Shown here: piece after piece, positions 1 through 7,452 of the stretch | Layout of the letters: each line of letters opens with the position of its first letter | Position numbering within the stretch: position 1 is the stretch's first letter | NCBI GenBank assembly: GCA_934754425.1 | Contig: CAKVIN010000008.1 | Coordinates: 28,852-92,851 of the forward strand | Direction: 5' to 3' | DNA: 64,000 nucleotides | Origin: an uncultured Candidatus Melainabacteria bacterium | GTDB taxonomy: Bacteria; Cyanobacteriota; Vampirovibrionia; Gastranaerophilales; Gastranaerophilaceae | Notes under the pieces: model-generated | The model's input: only the letters and a program-made list of their open reading frames with translations | Told to the model about the DNA's origin: nothing | Database searches by the model: none | Translations under genes and position numbers: made by a program

Positions 1-917
1 TAAAGAGTTGAACCGTCAAGGTTGAATGTATATCCAGTTGGCATTACAAATCCGACAATAGATTTTGGAACTCCAAACTTTTCCATAATAGACATTGCTT
101 TTGGTAAAGCAGCCTCAGAGCTTGCTGTTGTAAAAGATAACAACGCCGGTTCTTGAATTGCTTTAATAAGTCCTCTAATTGAAATTTTAACAATCTTGCA
201 AGCAATTACTAAAACTAATGCAACAAAGACTATTAAAGCTACGTATAAAGATAAAATAATTTTTCCGTAATTAAGTAATATCGTAACTCCGTTTGAACCG
301 ACAGTATAGGCAATTGCTCCGAAAATACCTACTGGTGCAAAAAACATAACGTATTCAGTAAATTTAAACATTACTGAAGCCACTGAATTTAAAATATCTA
401 TAACAGGTAAGGCTTTTTTCCCTGCTGCACAAATTGCAAGTGCAAAGAATATGCAGAAAACAACAATTTGTAACAAATTTCCCTCTGCCATTGCTTGAAA
501 AATACTTGTCGGGCAAAGGCTGAGAAGAAGTTCTCCAAACGAATTGTGATGTGTTGTCGAAGCCATTTGCACAATTCTGTTTAAACCAGTTTGAGCTGTT
601 GCAATGTGTTCAAGTCCGACTCCGGGCTTAAATAAGTTAGCAAACCCAAGTCCGATAAATAAAGCGAGAACTGTAACAATTTCAAAATAAGCAAGGGTTT
701 TGATACCTAATCGTCCAAGGCTTTTAACATCTCCGTGACCGGCAATCCCTACGACAAGAGTTGCAAACAAAAGTGGAGCGATAATCATTTTAATCATTCT
801 TAAAAAGATTTCAGCTAAAACGTGCGTTTTTATTGCAAAAGTTGGAAATGCCCAACCGACAAATATTCCTAGTATAAGTGCTACAAATATTGCTATAGTT
901 AACTTTGACTGTTTCAA
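1..917 (-). CDS. Dicarboxylate/amino acid:cation symporter (DAACS family), C-terminus beyond window
   Basis: Inner-membrane secondary transporter coupling Na+ or H+ to uptake of C4-dicarboxylates or acidic amino acids. The minus strand is open from a TTG at 915-917 to the window edge (305 codons seen; the family is about 400-430). TTG is chosen because GAGGA lies eight bases upstream and no in-frame ATG is close. Several hydrophobic helices are visible. The visible part ends in the loop MPTGYTFNLDGS, the conserved Pro-Gly / N-x-D-G signature of DctA/GltP-type carriers. The substrate cannot be decided from sequence. It is divergent from rpsL, with a leader of about 135 nt. Confidence 0.88.
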   Translation of the reverse strand, partial: MKQSKLTIAIFVALILGIFVGWAFPTFAIKTHVLAEIFLRMIKMIIAPLLFATLVVGIAGHGDVKSLGRLGIKTLAYFEIVTVLALFIGLGFANLFKPGVGLEHIATAQTGLNRIVQMASTTHHNSFGELLLSLCPTSIFQAMAEGNLLQIVVFCIFFALAICAAGKKALPVIDILNSVASVMFKFTEYVMFFAPVGIFGAIAYTVGSNGVTILLNYGKIILSLYVALIVFVALVLVIACKIVKISIRGLIKAIQEPALLSFTTASSEAALPKAMSIMEKFGVPKSIVGFVMPTGYTFNLDGSTL

Positions 918-1000
918 AATTATTTTCCTCTTTTATTTAGGGAGACTTCCACCTATCTAAGTGTTAATTGTACAATAAAAAGACGGATTTGCAAACTTTT

Positions 1001-1168
1001 GAAGTTGAAAATTGAAAGTGGAAAGTGGAAAGTTATTTAAAAAAAAGTTTGTATTATACTTTGTTTGAATGATAATCATTTTATATAAATACGCATAAAA
1101 GAGCCTGTTCAAAATGGTAAATTTCTGTAAACAACTTTCAATTTTCCACTTTTCACTTTCAACTCTTC
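1001..1168. repeat. Long inverted repeat built from GAAAGTGGAAAGT-type words
   Basis: Left arm 1001-1034 repeats the words GTTGAAA, GAAAGTG and GAAAGTT. The right arm, 1133-1168, is its imperfect reverse complement. The arms enclose the upstream region of the symporter gene. A similar word-built palindrome lies between rpsB and tsf. It is probably a dispersed intergenic element; no coding potential is seen. Confidence 0.6.
1053..1080 (-). promoter_or_regulatory. Candidate promoter and operator of the symporter gene
   Basis: Reading the minus strand, TATAAT occupies 1058-1053. Just upstream is the near-perfect palindrome AATGATAATCATT (1068-1080), which resembles the core of a Fur-type box. 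Its position over the -35/-10 spacer would suit a repressor. No good -35 hexamer is visible. The regulator's identity is inference. Confidence 0.35.
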
Positions 1169-1224
1169 ACCTACAACCAACGAAATATAAGACAGGTTCT
1201 CCTTAACACTTCTTCACCCAAACA

Positions 1225-1253
1225 TTGACAGTTACTCATGTTCGTCCTAATAT
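1225..1253 (+). promoter_or_regulatory. Promoter of rpsL-rpsG
   Basis: Perfect -35 TTGACA (1225-1230), 17-base spacer, -10 TAATAT (1248-1253). Transcription would begin near 1260, leaving a leader of about 140 nt before rpsL. The leader has short complementary segments (GAAACT near 1314, AGTTTC near 1359), so it may be an autoregulatory ribosomal-protein leader. That last point is inference. Confidence 0.75.
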
Positions 1254-1401
1254 ATAAGTTATCCTAGTCGAAATTTCTGCCGGATTTGACGGCTCAGGGG
1301 TGGTAAACCAAGAAACTCTATGCGGACTGGCTTTTAGGCAATACGTTTAAAGAATCTTAGTTTCCAAGATTATACAAAAAAAGGTAAAAGGAGAAAAAGT
1401 T

Positions 1402-1785
1402 ATGCCTACTATGAACCAGCTTGTGCGTTCAGAACGTAAAAAGCTAAAAGACAAAACCAAATCACCGGCTCTTATGGATTGTCCACAAAGACGCGGTGTT
1501 TGTACAAGGGTTTATACAACAACCCCTAAAAAACCAAACTCAGCTTTGAGAAAAGTTGCCAGAGTTAGACTTACTAACGGATTTGAAGTAACTTCTTATA
1601 TCCCAGGTATCGGACACAACTTACAAGAACACAGTGTTGTTCTAATCAGAGGTGGAAGGGTTAAAGACCTTCCAGGTGTAAGATATCACATCGTACGTGG
1701 TACTTTAGATACAGCAGGTGTTGCTAATAGAACACAAAGCCGTTCTAAATATGGTGCTAAGAGAGCTAAAGGAGGTAAGAAATAA
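1402..1785 (+). CDS. rpsL: 30S ribosomal protein S12
   Basis: Small-subunit protein at the decoding centre. It is 127 residues, full length for the family. The conserved loop TTTPKKPNSALRK (residues 39-51) and GGRVKDLPGVRYH (84-96) are intact, with lysine at both positions (E. coli K42 and K87) where streptomycin-resistance changes occur. Start supported by AAAAGGAG ahead of the ATG. The stop codon overlaps the rpsG start by one base (TAATG), so the two are translationally coupled. Confidence 0.98.
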   Translation: MPTMNQLVRSERKKLKDKTKSPALMDCPQRRGVCTRVYTTTPKKPNSALRKVARVRLTNGFEVTSYIPGIGHNLQEHSVVLIRGGRVKDLPGVRYHIVRGTLDTAGVANRTQSRSKYGAKRAKGGKK

Positions 1786-2255
1786 TGTCTAGAAGATCTA
1801 AACCGGAAAGAAGAATTCCTTCAGCTGACCCTATTTATAACAGCGTAGATGTTTCAAAATTCATCAACAGAGTTATGAGACGTGGTAAAAAATCACTTGC
1901 TGAAAAAATATTCTACTCTACAATTTCTAAAGTAGAAGAAAGAACAAGTGAAAAAGGCTTGGAAGTTTTCCAAAAAGCTTTAACAAATGCAACTCCATTA
2001 TTGGAAGTAAAAGCAAGACGTATCGGTGGTTCTACTTATCAAGTGCCAATCGATGTTAAACCTGATAGAGGTTTTGCTCTTGCATCTTCTTGGATTATTG
2101 CAGCTGCTAAAAATAGAGGCGGTAAATCATTCGTAGAAAAATTAACAAACGAATTAATTGATGCTTCTAATGGTAATGGTGCAGCATGCAAAAAACGTGA
2201 AGATACCCACAGAATGGCTGAAGCTAACAAAGCATTTGCTCATTACAGATATTAA
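1785..2255 (+). CDS. rpsG: 30S ribosomal protein S7
   Basis: Primary 16S rRNA-binding protein that nucleates the 30S head. It is 156 residues, the normal length. It begins MSRRSKPERR and contains the conserved VMRRGKKS and GGSTYQVP segments, ending HRMAEANKAFAHYRY. AAAGGAGG near the rpsL end serves as ribosome-binding site. Unlike the classical str operon, no fusA or tuf follows: a strong terminator comes directly after the stop. Confidence 0.98.
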   Translation: MSRRSKPERRIPSADPIYNSVDVSKFINRVMRRGKKSLAEKIFYSTISKVEERTSEKGLEVFQKALTNATPLLEVKARRIGGSTYQVPIDVKPDRGFALASSWIIAAAKNRGGKSFVEKLTNELIDASNGNGAACKKREDTHRMAEANKAFAHYRY

Positions 2256-2274
2256 TATTTTGATTAATATATTT

Positions 2275-2310
2275 AACAAAGGCGCCGAAAATTTCGGCGC
2301 CTTTGTTGTT
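2275..2310 (+). terminator. Rho-independent terminator after rpsG
   Basis: Sixteen-base perfect stem (AACAAAGGCGCCGAAA, 2275-2290, with its complement at 2292-2307) followed by T-rich sequence. It ends the rpsL-rpsG transcript 20 bases after the stop. Confidence 0.9.
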
Positions 2311-2319
2311 TTAAAATAT

Positions 2320-2386
2320 TGTCAGGCAGTGCCTGACCTACGCTTTATTTTTGCTTTACATTTAGTAGGTCAGGCATTGCCTGACA
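2320..2386. repeat. REP-like double palindrome (GTCAGGCA...TGCCTGAC)
   Basis: Arms 2320-2341 and 2365-2386 are 22-base inverted repeats with one mismatch. Each arm is itself palindromic around TCAGGCAnTGCCTGA, so alternative cruciforms are possible. It sits in the convergent gap between rpsG and the vWA gene and has no coding potential. It looks like a REP/MITE-type dispersed element. Confidence 0.7.
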
Positions 2387-2456
2387 AATATTTTCTATAA
2401 TGTTAAAAAAAACATATTTTTCAGTATTGGTCGGAAAATCTCTTTTTCTCAAACAA

Positions 2457-3158
2457 TTATTCTGTACTGTACAATGTTGCTTCGACATTTTTGTGTGGCA
2501 AAACTAAATCTTTCATTGTACGAAACAATTCTGCTTTTGTGTTTGCTTCTGTAAATTTTCCGCCGGTTACGTTTGCCGTGCATTGTAATTGAGCTAAATC
2601 ATCTTCATCATGTACATTAAAAGCAATAACATCAATTTTTATATCTTTTCTCGTTTTGACAAGTCCTATAGCATAGTCACAAGGGCTTTCATCACAATTT
2701 TCACCCCCATCTGTTAATAAAATTATGTGTTTAATTCCGGAGTATCCGTTTAAATCCTTGTTTACAGCTTGTTTCAAGGAATAAGTAATTGGTGTCATAC
2801 CTCTTGGGCGAAGGTGTGATATTTCTGAAATAATGTTGGTTTTATTTGAGAAGTCCAACGGAACGATAAGTTCCGAACTTCTGCAAGCATTATAGGCTAT
2901 TAAATTGCAAGTATGTCCGTAAACCCTAAGCCCTATTTTTGTCGTATCAGAGATTTGAGGTAAAATTTGTGACATCATTTCTTTCACCTGATTAGCTTTT
3001 GTTTTGTGTTCTAAATATTCTCCCATACTATTGGAATAGTCAAGCACAAAAAGAAGCTTATCTCCATTTTCTTTATATTCAAAGTCATTGGGATTAAAAA
3101 TTTCGTATGCAAAAACAGGAATTATAGAAAAAATTAGTAGTAAAAGAATTTTTTTCAT
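2457..3158 (-). CDS. Exported von Willebrand factor A domain protein
   Basis: Predicted periplasmic or surface metal-dependent binding protein of 233 residues. The start is placed at MKKILLLLIFSIIPVFA, a good signal peptide; an upstream in-frame start would add 14 residues that spoil it. The vWA fold shows a complete MIDAS: DYSNS in the first strand (about residue 40), then a downstream threonine region and TDGGEN near residue 150. Similar to single-domain YfbK / chloride-channel-associated vWA proteins. The ligand is unknown. Confidence 0.8.
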   Translation of the reverse strand: MKKILLLLIFSIIPVFAYEIFNPNDFEYKENGDKLLFVLDYSNSMGEYLEHKTKANQVKEMMSQILPQISDTTKIGLRVYGHTCNLIAYNACRSSELIVPLDFSNKTNIISEISHLRPRGMTPITYSLKQAVNKDLNGYSGIKHIILLTDGGENCDESPCDYAIGLVKTRKDIKIDVIAFNVHDEDDLAQLQCTANVTGGKFTEANTKAELFRTMKDLVLPHKNVEATLYSTE

Positions 3159-3217
3159 ACTACAGATTAGTATGTTTTTGAGTAAATAAAAATTGTACAA
3201 ACGGGTATAAATATTAA

Positions 3218-3565
3218 TTAGATAGAAAGTTCAAATGTTGATTTGGCTACACGACAATTCGCAGCATAGGCAGCTTTGGCCATTTGAATATTACAAGCAT
3301 CTTGAACGGTATACCCGTTTTCTAAAGCTTGAACCATTGTATTATCTAAATCATGAGCTGATTGAACGACGTTTTCTGCTACCGTTTGAAGAACATCCCC
3401 AGGCAAAACATTTGAGTAATAATTACTTAAATCAACTGTTGAGGCTTCATCAGGATTAACTGCCGGAGTTTTTGTATCCAATGCAGTGCGTGAAGGAATG
3501 TAAGAAGAAATATCTTCAATAAGTCCGGAGTAAATAGATGTATTTATACCTGATATAGAGCTCAT
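3218..3565 (-). CDS. Small protein with rod/hook-like C-terminus
   Basis: 115 residues, strong Shine-Dalgarno AGAGGA before the ATG. The N-terminus is Ser/Thr-rich and polar. The C-terminal 35 residues (NIQMAKAAYAANCRVAKS) recall the alpha-helical A-Y-x-A-N segment at the C-termini of FlgB/FlgC/FlgE-type rod and hook proteins. That resemblance is short and weak, so the flagellar link is inference. No other domain recognised. Its 3' neighbour is the vWA gene, 59 bases away. Confidence 0.55.
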   Translation of the reverse strand: MSSISGINTSIYSGLIEDISSYIPSRTALDTKTPAVNPDEASTVDLSNYYSNVLPGDVLQTVAENVVQSAHDLDNTMVQALENGYTVQDACNIQMAKAAYAANCRVAKSTFELSI

Positions 3566-3657
3566 AACTAATCCTCTATCTATAGTTTAACGTATTTTTC
3601 GAAAGTTACAATATGTTTAAGTGTAAATTTTACAAAAATTCAACTTAAAAATATAAA

Positions 3658-3687
3658 AATCACAGGGATAAATTTTCCCTGTGATTT
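3658..3687 (-). terminator. Terminator after tsf
   Basis: Stem AATCACAGGGA / TCCCTGTGATT with a seven-base loop. On the minus strand it is followed by TTTATATTTTT. It lies 27 bases after the tsf stop. Confidence 0.8.
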
Positions 3688-3713
3688 AACATTTTTATTT
3701 TATAGAAAATAAA

Positions 3714-4577
3714 TTATTTGTTTAATTGGCTCATAACTTCATCTGCAAAGTTATCGTTTCTTTTTTCAAGACCTTCGCCAAGAACGAATCTATCGAATTT
3801 AATAATACCGAATTTACCGGAAATTAATTGTTCAATAGTTTGTTCTGGGTTTTTAACGAATGGTTGTTCAACCAAACATCTGTGAGCCATTAATTTGTTA
3901 ACTCTACCTTCAACAATTTTAGCTCTGATTTGTTCTGGTTTGTTCGCCAAATCTTCTTTACCCATTTCAATTCTTGTTTCTTCTTCGATTACTTCTGCAG
4001 GAATATCTTTTCTAGAAACGAATTCTGGAGCAGAAGAAGCGATGTGTAAGCAAACGTCTTTTGCTAAAACTTCATCTTTAGCATCAGTATTTAAAAGAAC
4101 ACCGATTTTACCATTGTGGATATAAGTTGCAACATTGCCTTCATATCTAACAAATCTTCTTACAGTGATTTTTTCACCGATTGAAGCGATTTTTTCTTTG
4201 ATAACTTCAGCAATAGGTTTACCGCATTTAGGACAATCTGTTGCTAATAAAGCTTCAACGTCAGCAGGATTAGATTCTGCAACAACTTGAGCTAAACCGT
4301 TTGTTAATTCAATGAATTCAGCATTCTTAGCAACGAAGTCTGTTTCGCAGTTAACTTCAATCATTGCACCAACTGAATCAGAAACGTAAGAACCGATTCT
4401 ACCTTCAGCAGCGATTCTACCCATTTTTTTATCAGCAGAAGCCATACCTTTTTGGCGAAGTACTTCCATTGCTTTTTCCATATCACCATCAACTTCTACC
4501 AATGCTTTTTTAGCATCCATCATGCCGGCACCGGTTTTATCACGAAGTTCTTTTACCATTGTAGCTGTAATATTCAT
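3714..4577 (-). CDS. tsf: Translation elongation factor Ts
   Basis: Nucleotide exchange factor for EF-Tu. 287 residues. It starts MNITATMVKELRDKTGAGMM (UBA-like N-domain) and carries the catalytic TDFV at 79-82 that displaces Mg2+ from EF-Tu. The core continues through residue 270. A CPKCG pair (C115, C118) in the loop of the dimerisation core is unusual and might bind metal. Downstream of rpsB in the canonical rpsB-tsf order; GGAGATATTT is its ribosome-binding site. Confidence 0.97.
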   Translation of the reverse strand: MNITATMVKELRDKTGAGMMDAKKALVEVDGDMEKAMEVLRQKGMASADKKMGRIAAEGRIGSYVSDSVGAMIEVNCETDFVAKNAEFIELTNGLAQVVAESNPADVEALLATDCPKCGKPIAEVIKEKIASIGEKITVRRFVRYEGNVATYIHNGKIGVLLNTDAKDEVLAKDVCLHIASSAPEFVSRKDIPAEVIEEETRIEMGKEDLANKPEQIRAKIVEGRVNKLMAHRCLVEQPFVKNPEQTIEQLISGKFGIIKFDRFVLGEGLEKRNDNFADEVMSQLNK

Positions 4578-4600
4578 GTTAAATATCTCCTTTTTTATAT

Positions 4601-4669
4601 AGTGAAAAGTTGGAAGTGAATGGTGATGAGTTAAATAAATTCACTAATCACCATTCACTATTCACTTTT
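4601..4669. repeat. Palindrome between rpsB and tsf
   Basis: AGTGAATGGTGATGAGT pairs with ACTAATCACCATTCACT around an AT-rich loop. Flanking GTGAAAAGT words extend it. It begins at the rpsB stop codon. It could act as an attenuator or processing site between the two genes, and it resembles the palindrome upstream of the symporter gene. Confidence 0.6.
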
Positions 4670-5431
4670 CTAAACATTAGCAGTTTCTACACCTGCATCA
4701 GCAGCTGTAATAGCTTCTACTTTGCCTTTTGAATTAGCATTGTTTTCTTTCAATTGTTTACCTTCTAATACAGCATCAGCTAATTTAGAAGTAATTAATT
4801 TGATAGAACGAATAGCATCATCATTACCAGGGATAATGTAGTTGATACCATCCGGATTTGCATTTGTATCTGCTAAACAAATAACAGGTATGCCTAATTT
4901 GTTAGCTTCTTTAATAGCAATATCTTCTTTTGCTTGGTCAATAACGAAAATAATATCCGGAAGACCACGCATTTCTTTAATACCGCCTAAAGTTTTGCTT
5001 AATTTAGCAAGTTGTCTGTTCAATTGTGCTTGTTCTTTTTTAGGTAATTTTTCGATGTGACCAGAAGAAATGAAATCTTCCATTTCTCTAAGTTTGTTAA
5101 CTCTGCCTCTGATTGTTTCAAAGTTAGTTAACATACCGCCTAACCATCTTCTGTTGATATAATAAGCACCTGATCTGTTAGCTTCTTCTGCTACAACTTC
5201 TGCTGCTTGTTTTTTAGTACCAACGAAAAGTACGTTTTTACCTTTTGCAGCATATTCTCTAACTGCATCATAAGCTGCGTCCAATAAATCGGTAGTTTTT
5301 CTTAAATCAAGAATATAAATACCATTTCTTGCACCATAAATATATGGTTTCATTTTTGGGTTCCAATGTTGAGTTTGGTGTCCAAAGTGAACGCCTGCTT
5401 CTAATAATTCAATAAGTGATGCTACTGACAT
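4670..5431 (-). CDS. rpsB: 30S ribosomal protein S2
   Basis: Small-subunit protein, 253 residues, normal length. Begins MSVASLIELLEAGVHFGHQT, with the conserved WNPKMKPYIYGARNGIYILDL and YINRRWLGGMLTNFETI segments and the C-terminal half GLPDIIFVIDQ. AAAGGAGA precedes the ATG. First gene of rpsB-tsf, with its own promoter and a leader of about 135 nt. Confidence 0.98.
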   Translation of the reverse strand: MSVASLIELLEAGVHFGHQTQHWNPKMKPYIYGARNGIYILDLRKTTDLLDAAYDAVREYAAKGKNVLFVGTKKQAAEVVAEEANRSGAYYINRRWLGGMLTNFETIRGRVNKLREMEDFISSGHIEKLPKKEQAQLNRQLAKLSKTLGGIKEMRGLPDIIFVIDQAKEDIAIKEANKLGIPVICLADTNANPDGINYIIPGNDDAIRSIKLITSKLADAVLEGKQLKENNANSKGKVEAITAADAGVETANV

Positions 5432-5569
5432 CTTTGTCTCCTTTGTTTTTCTAACTTGTTTTACTACGGACTATACTGTTCCATCTAAGAATTTTCAGTT
5501 AATTTATTTCACTAACCGAACCCATTCATTAGACTAGGGTTGTACCTATCGACCAGTGTAGTCGCTATT

Positions 5570-5598
5570 ATCGTATTATAAACAAGGATATCTGGCAA
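5570..5598 (-). promoter_or_regulatory. Promoter of rpsB-tsf
   Basis: On the minus strand: -35 TTGCCA (5598-5593), 17-base spacer, -10 TACGAT (5575-5570). The leader of about 135 nt before rpsB holds no open frame and may carry an S2-responsive structure (inference). Confidence 0.6.
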
Positions 5599-5738
5599 GT
5601 ATTCTTAATCGTTTTAATTGTATATTGCGACAATTTTGTCAACATTGTAACATTGCGTTACAATTAAGCAATTTTTTGTCAAAAAAATTCTTTATATATG
5701 TAAGGGAAATAATAGGAATACATAAGGGGACTTTGATT

Positions 5739-5987
5739 ATGGCAATCGGAGCAAGAGATTATATTGACAAATTATTAGTCAAGAAATACGCAGATGAAAA
5801 AGTAGACAATCATGAAGCAATGGCATCTATGATTGATCCAAACAAAATGCTTGAGGCAATGAATGACGTTGCAGCAATTCAACGTAACATGTTTATGTTA
5901 TCTCAAAAACTTTGTTCTACTTGTTATGCAATCAACGCAAAAGCAGCAAGATATCAAAAACGTGAAATGGAAATGGGCGAAGGCTAG
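5739..5987 (+). CDS. Small unrecognised helical protein
   Basis: 82 residues from the ATG at 5739, chosen because AAGGGGA lies eight bases upstream; the longer reading from 5625 has no ribosome-binding site. The protein is predicted largely helical, with a Met-rich middle (AIQRNMFMLSQKLC) and two cysteines (CSTC). No family recognised. Its TAG stop overlaps the stop of the convergent SIS gene. Confidence 0.7.
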   Translation: MAIGARDYIDKLLVKKYADEKVDNHEAMASMIDPNKMLEAMNDVAAIQRNMFMLSQKLCSTCYAINAKAARYQKREMEMGEG

Positions 5988-7063
5988 ATATTTTTATCTA
6001 CCACAACTTTGTGAAGTCCTTTTGGACTGTCAACATTGCGTTTTAATTTTAATGCAATTTCCAGTGCTAATTGCTGACAAATAAGAACATTCGCAAACAT
6101 TTGCTGAATTTCATTGTCACAAACGATATTTATATTATAATCTGGATTTAATTCCTCATCTTTTGGGCCAATAATAATGATTTTAGGGTTATAATCTACT
6201 TTAATTTTTTGTAAATTAGCAACGGAGCGTTTTGAGATCTTGTCGACTGAAATATACATTAATGTTGCTTTATTATTCAATACTGCAACATGCCCGTGCA
6301 TAAATTCACCTAAAATAGCAGCACTGATATTTTTATAAGAAGTTTCTTTGATTTTCAAAGCCGCTTCTTTTGCTAAAGAATAAGATATTCCATCTGCTGT
6401 AATAACAATAAGTTTTTCTTTAGATAAAATTTTTGCAAGTTTTTTGATTTCTTCTCTTTTTGCAAGAGCTTTATCAATTACAGCCGGTAAGGTGAATAAG
6501 GATTTTTTGTATTCTGCAGTCGCATCTTTTCCGTGCACTTTTTCAATAAGCTTAAGTGAAATTAGTATTAAACACAGCATTTGTGAAGTAAAAGATTTTG
6601 TAGCTGCAATACCATTTTCCACACCTGCGTGGCAAGCTACTTGATAATCACAGATATTCCAAATAGTAGAATCTTCGTTGTTTGTAATACAAAGTGTTGC
6701 AAGATTAGAATTTTCTTTAACTTTTTCAACACATTTAATCGTATCTGATGTTTCTCCGGATTGAGTTATAAATATATATAACGTATTTTCATCATGTGGA
6801 ATTACATTTTTAAGAAGAAATTCGCTGGAATATATTGCCCTTGATTCTATTTTAGAAAATTTTTCCAACAAATCTACCGCAAATCTTGCACAATGATAAG
6901 AAGAACCACTCGCTACAAGTACAATTTTTGTAATATTATCCGGCAAATTAATTTTAATTTCACCGGTTTCGGGATTAATATATTTCAATAATATATATGG
7001 AATAATTTTTGATTGTTCAGCAATTTCCAATTCCATATTGGTTTTTACTTTTTTATTAAACAT
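5984..7063 (-). CDS. SIS-domain sugar-phosphate isomerase/deaminase-like protein (GlmS isomerase half)
   Basis: 359 residues carrying two SIS domains in tandem. The N-terminus (MELEIAEQSKII, from residue 10) corresponds to the point where the isomerase half of glucosamine-6-phosphate synthase begins. ASGSSYHCA (about 51-59), TQSGETSDT (about 100) and GIAATKSFTSQ (about 150) are the phosphosugar-binding loops. The glutamine amidotransferase domain of GlmS is absent. Known relatives are AgaS/GlmD/FrlB-type deaminases or isomerases. The substrate is probably an amino-sugar phosphate (inference). AAGGTG precedes the ATG. Confidence 0.8.
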   Translation of the reverse strand: MFNKKVKTNMELEIAEQSKIIPYILLKYINPETGEIKINLPDNITKIVLVASGSSYHCARFAVDLLEKFSKIESRAIYSSEFLLKNVIPHDENTLYIFITQSGETSDTIKCVEKVKENSNLATLCITNNEDSTIWNICDYQVACHAGVENGIAATKSFTSQMLCLILISLKLIEKVHGKDATAEYKKSLFTLPAVIDKALAKREEIKKLAKILSKEKLIVITADGISYSLAKEAALKIKETSYKNISAAILGEFMHGHVAVLNNKATLMYISVDKISKRSVANLQKIKVDYNPKIIIIGPKDEELNPDYNINIVCDNEIQQMFANVLICQQLALEIALKLKRNVDSPKGLHKVVVDKNI

Positions 7064-7111
7064 GCTCTTTCACCTTATGTTCTTATTGTAACATGTTTTT
7101 TCAACAATTTG

Positions 7112-7270
7112 TTATTTTTTATACGAGTCTTCTAACTTAGATTTAATCATTTTCATCTCTTCTCTTGTTAAAAAGGAAGAAAATCTCATAAACTCATACA
7201 TAGCATCATCATAAGAATATTGTCTACGTTCAACTTTTTGCAGCCATTCTCGGACTTCTTTAGTTATCAT
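7112..7270 (-). CDS. Small charged protein (about 52 residues)
   Basis: Reading frame starting ATG at 7270, beginning MITKEVREWLQKVERRQYSY and continuing with charged helical sequence (FLTREEMKMIKSK). It occupies an otherwise empty gap between bioB and the SIS gene. AAGT precedes the start weakly (TAAATGGAGAAGTT). The exact 3' end is uncertain by a few codons. No family recognised. Confidence 0.4.
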   Translation of the reverse strand: MITKEVREWLQKVERRQYSYDDAMYEFMRFSSFLTREEMKMIKSKLEDSYKK

Positions 7271-7402
7271 AACTTCTCCATTTAAATATTTTTACTTATT
7301 TCATATGTTTTTCTTGAAATTTCTGGAGCATTTTTGCCCACGTTCAGTTTCGTGAGCCAAAATTTCTGAATTGATTTTATTTATTATTTATTCCATTATT
7401 TA

Positions 7403-7429
7403 CGGCAAAATCAATTTTTGATTTTGCCG
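7403..7429. terminator. Hairpin downstream of bioB
   Basis: Perfect 11-12 base stem CGGCAAAATCAA / TTGATTTTGCCG. On the minus strand it lies 24 bases after the bioB stop, without a clear T-tract, so it may be a weak terminator or an mRNA 3' end stabiliser. Confidence 0.45.
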
Positions 7430-7452
7430 CATAATGTCATTATTTATTATTG

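Noticed and set aside
2158..2400. Gene overlapping the rpsG end and running through the palindrome
   Set aside because: It reads through the terminator and REP-like element in another frame; a shadow of rpsG.
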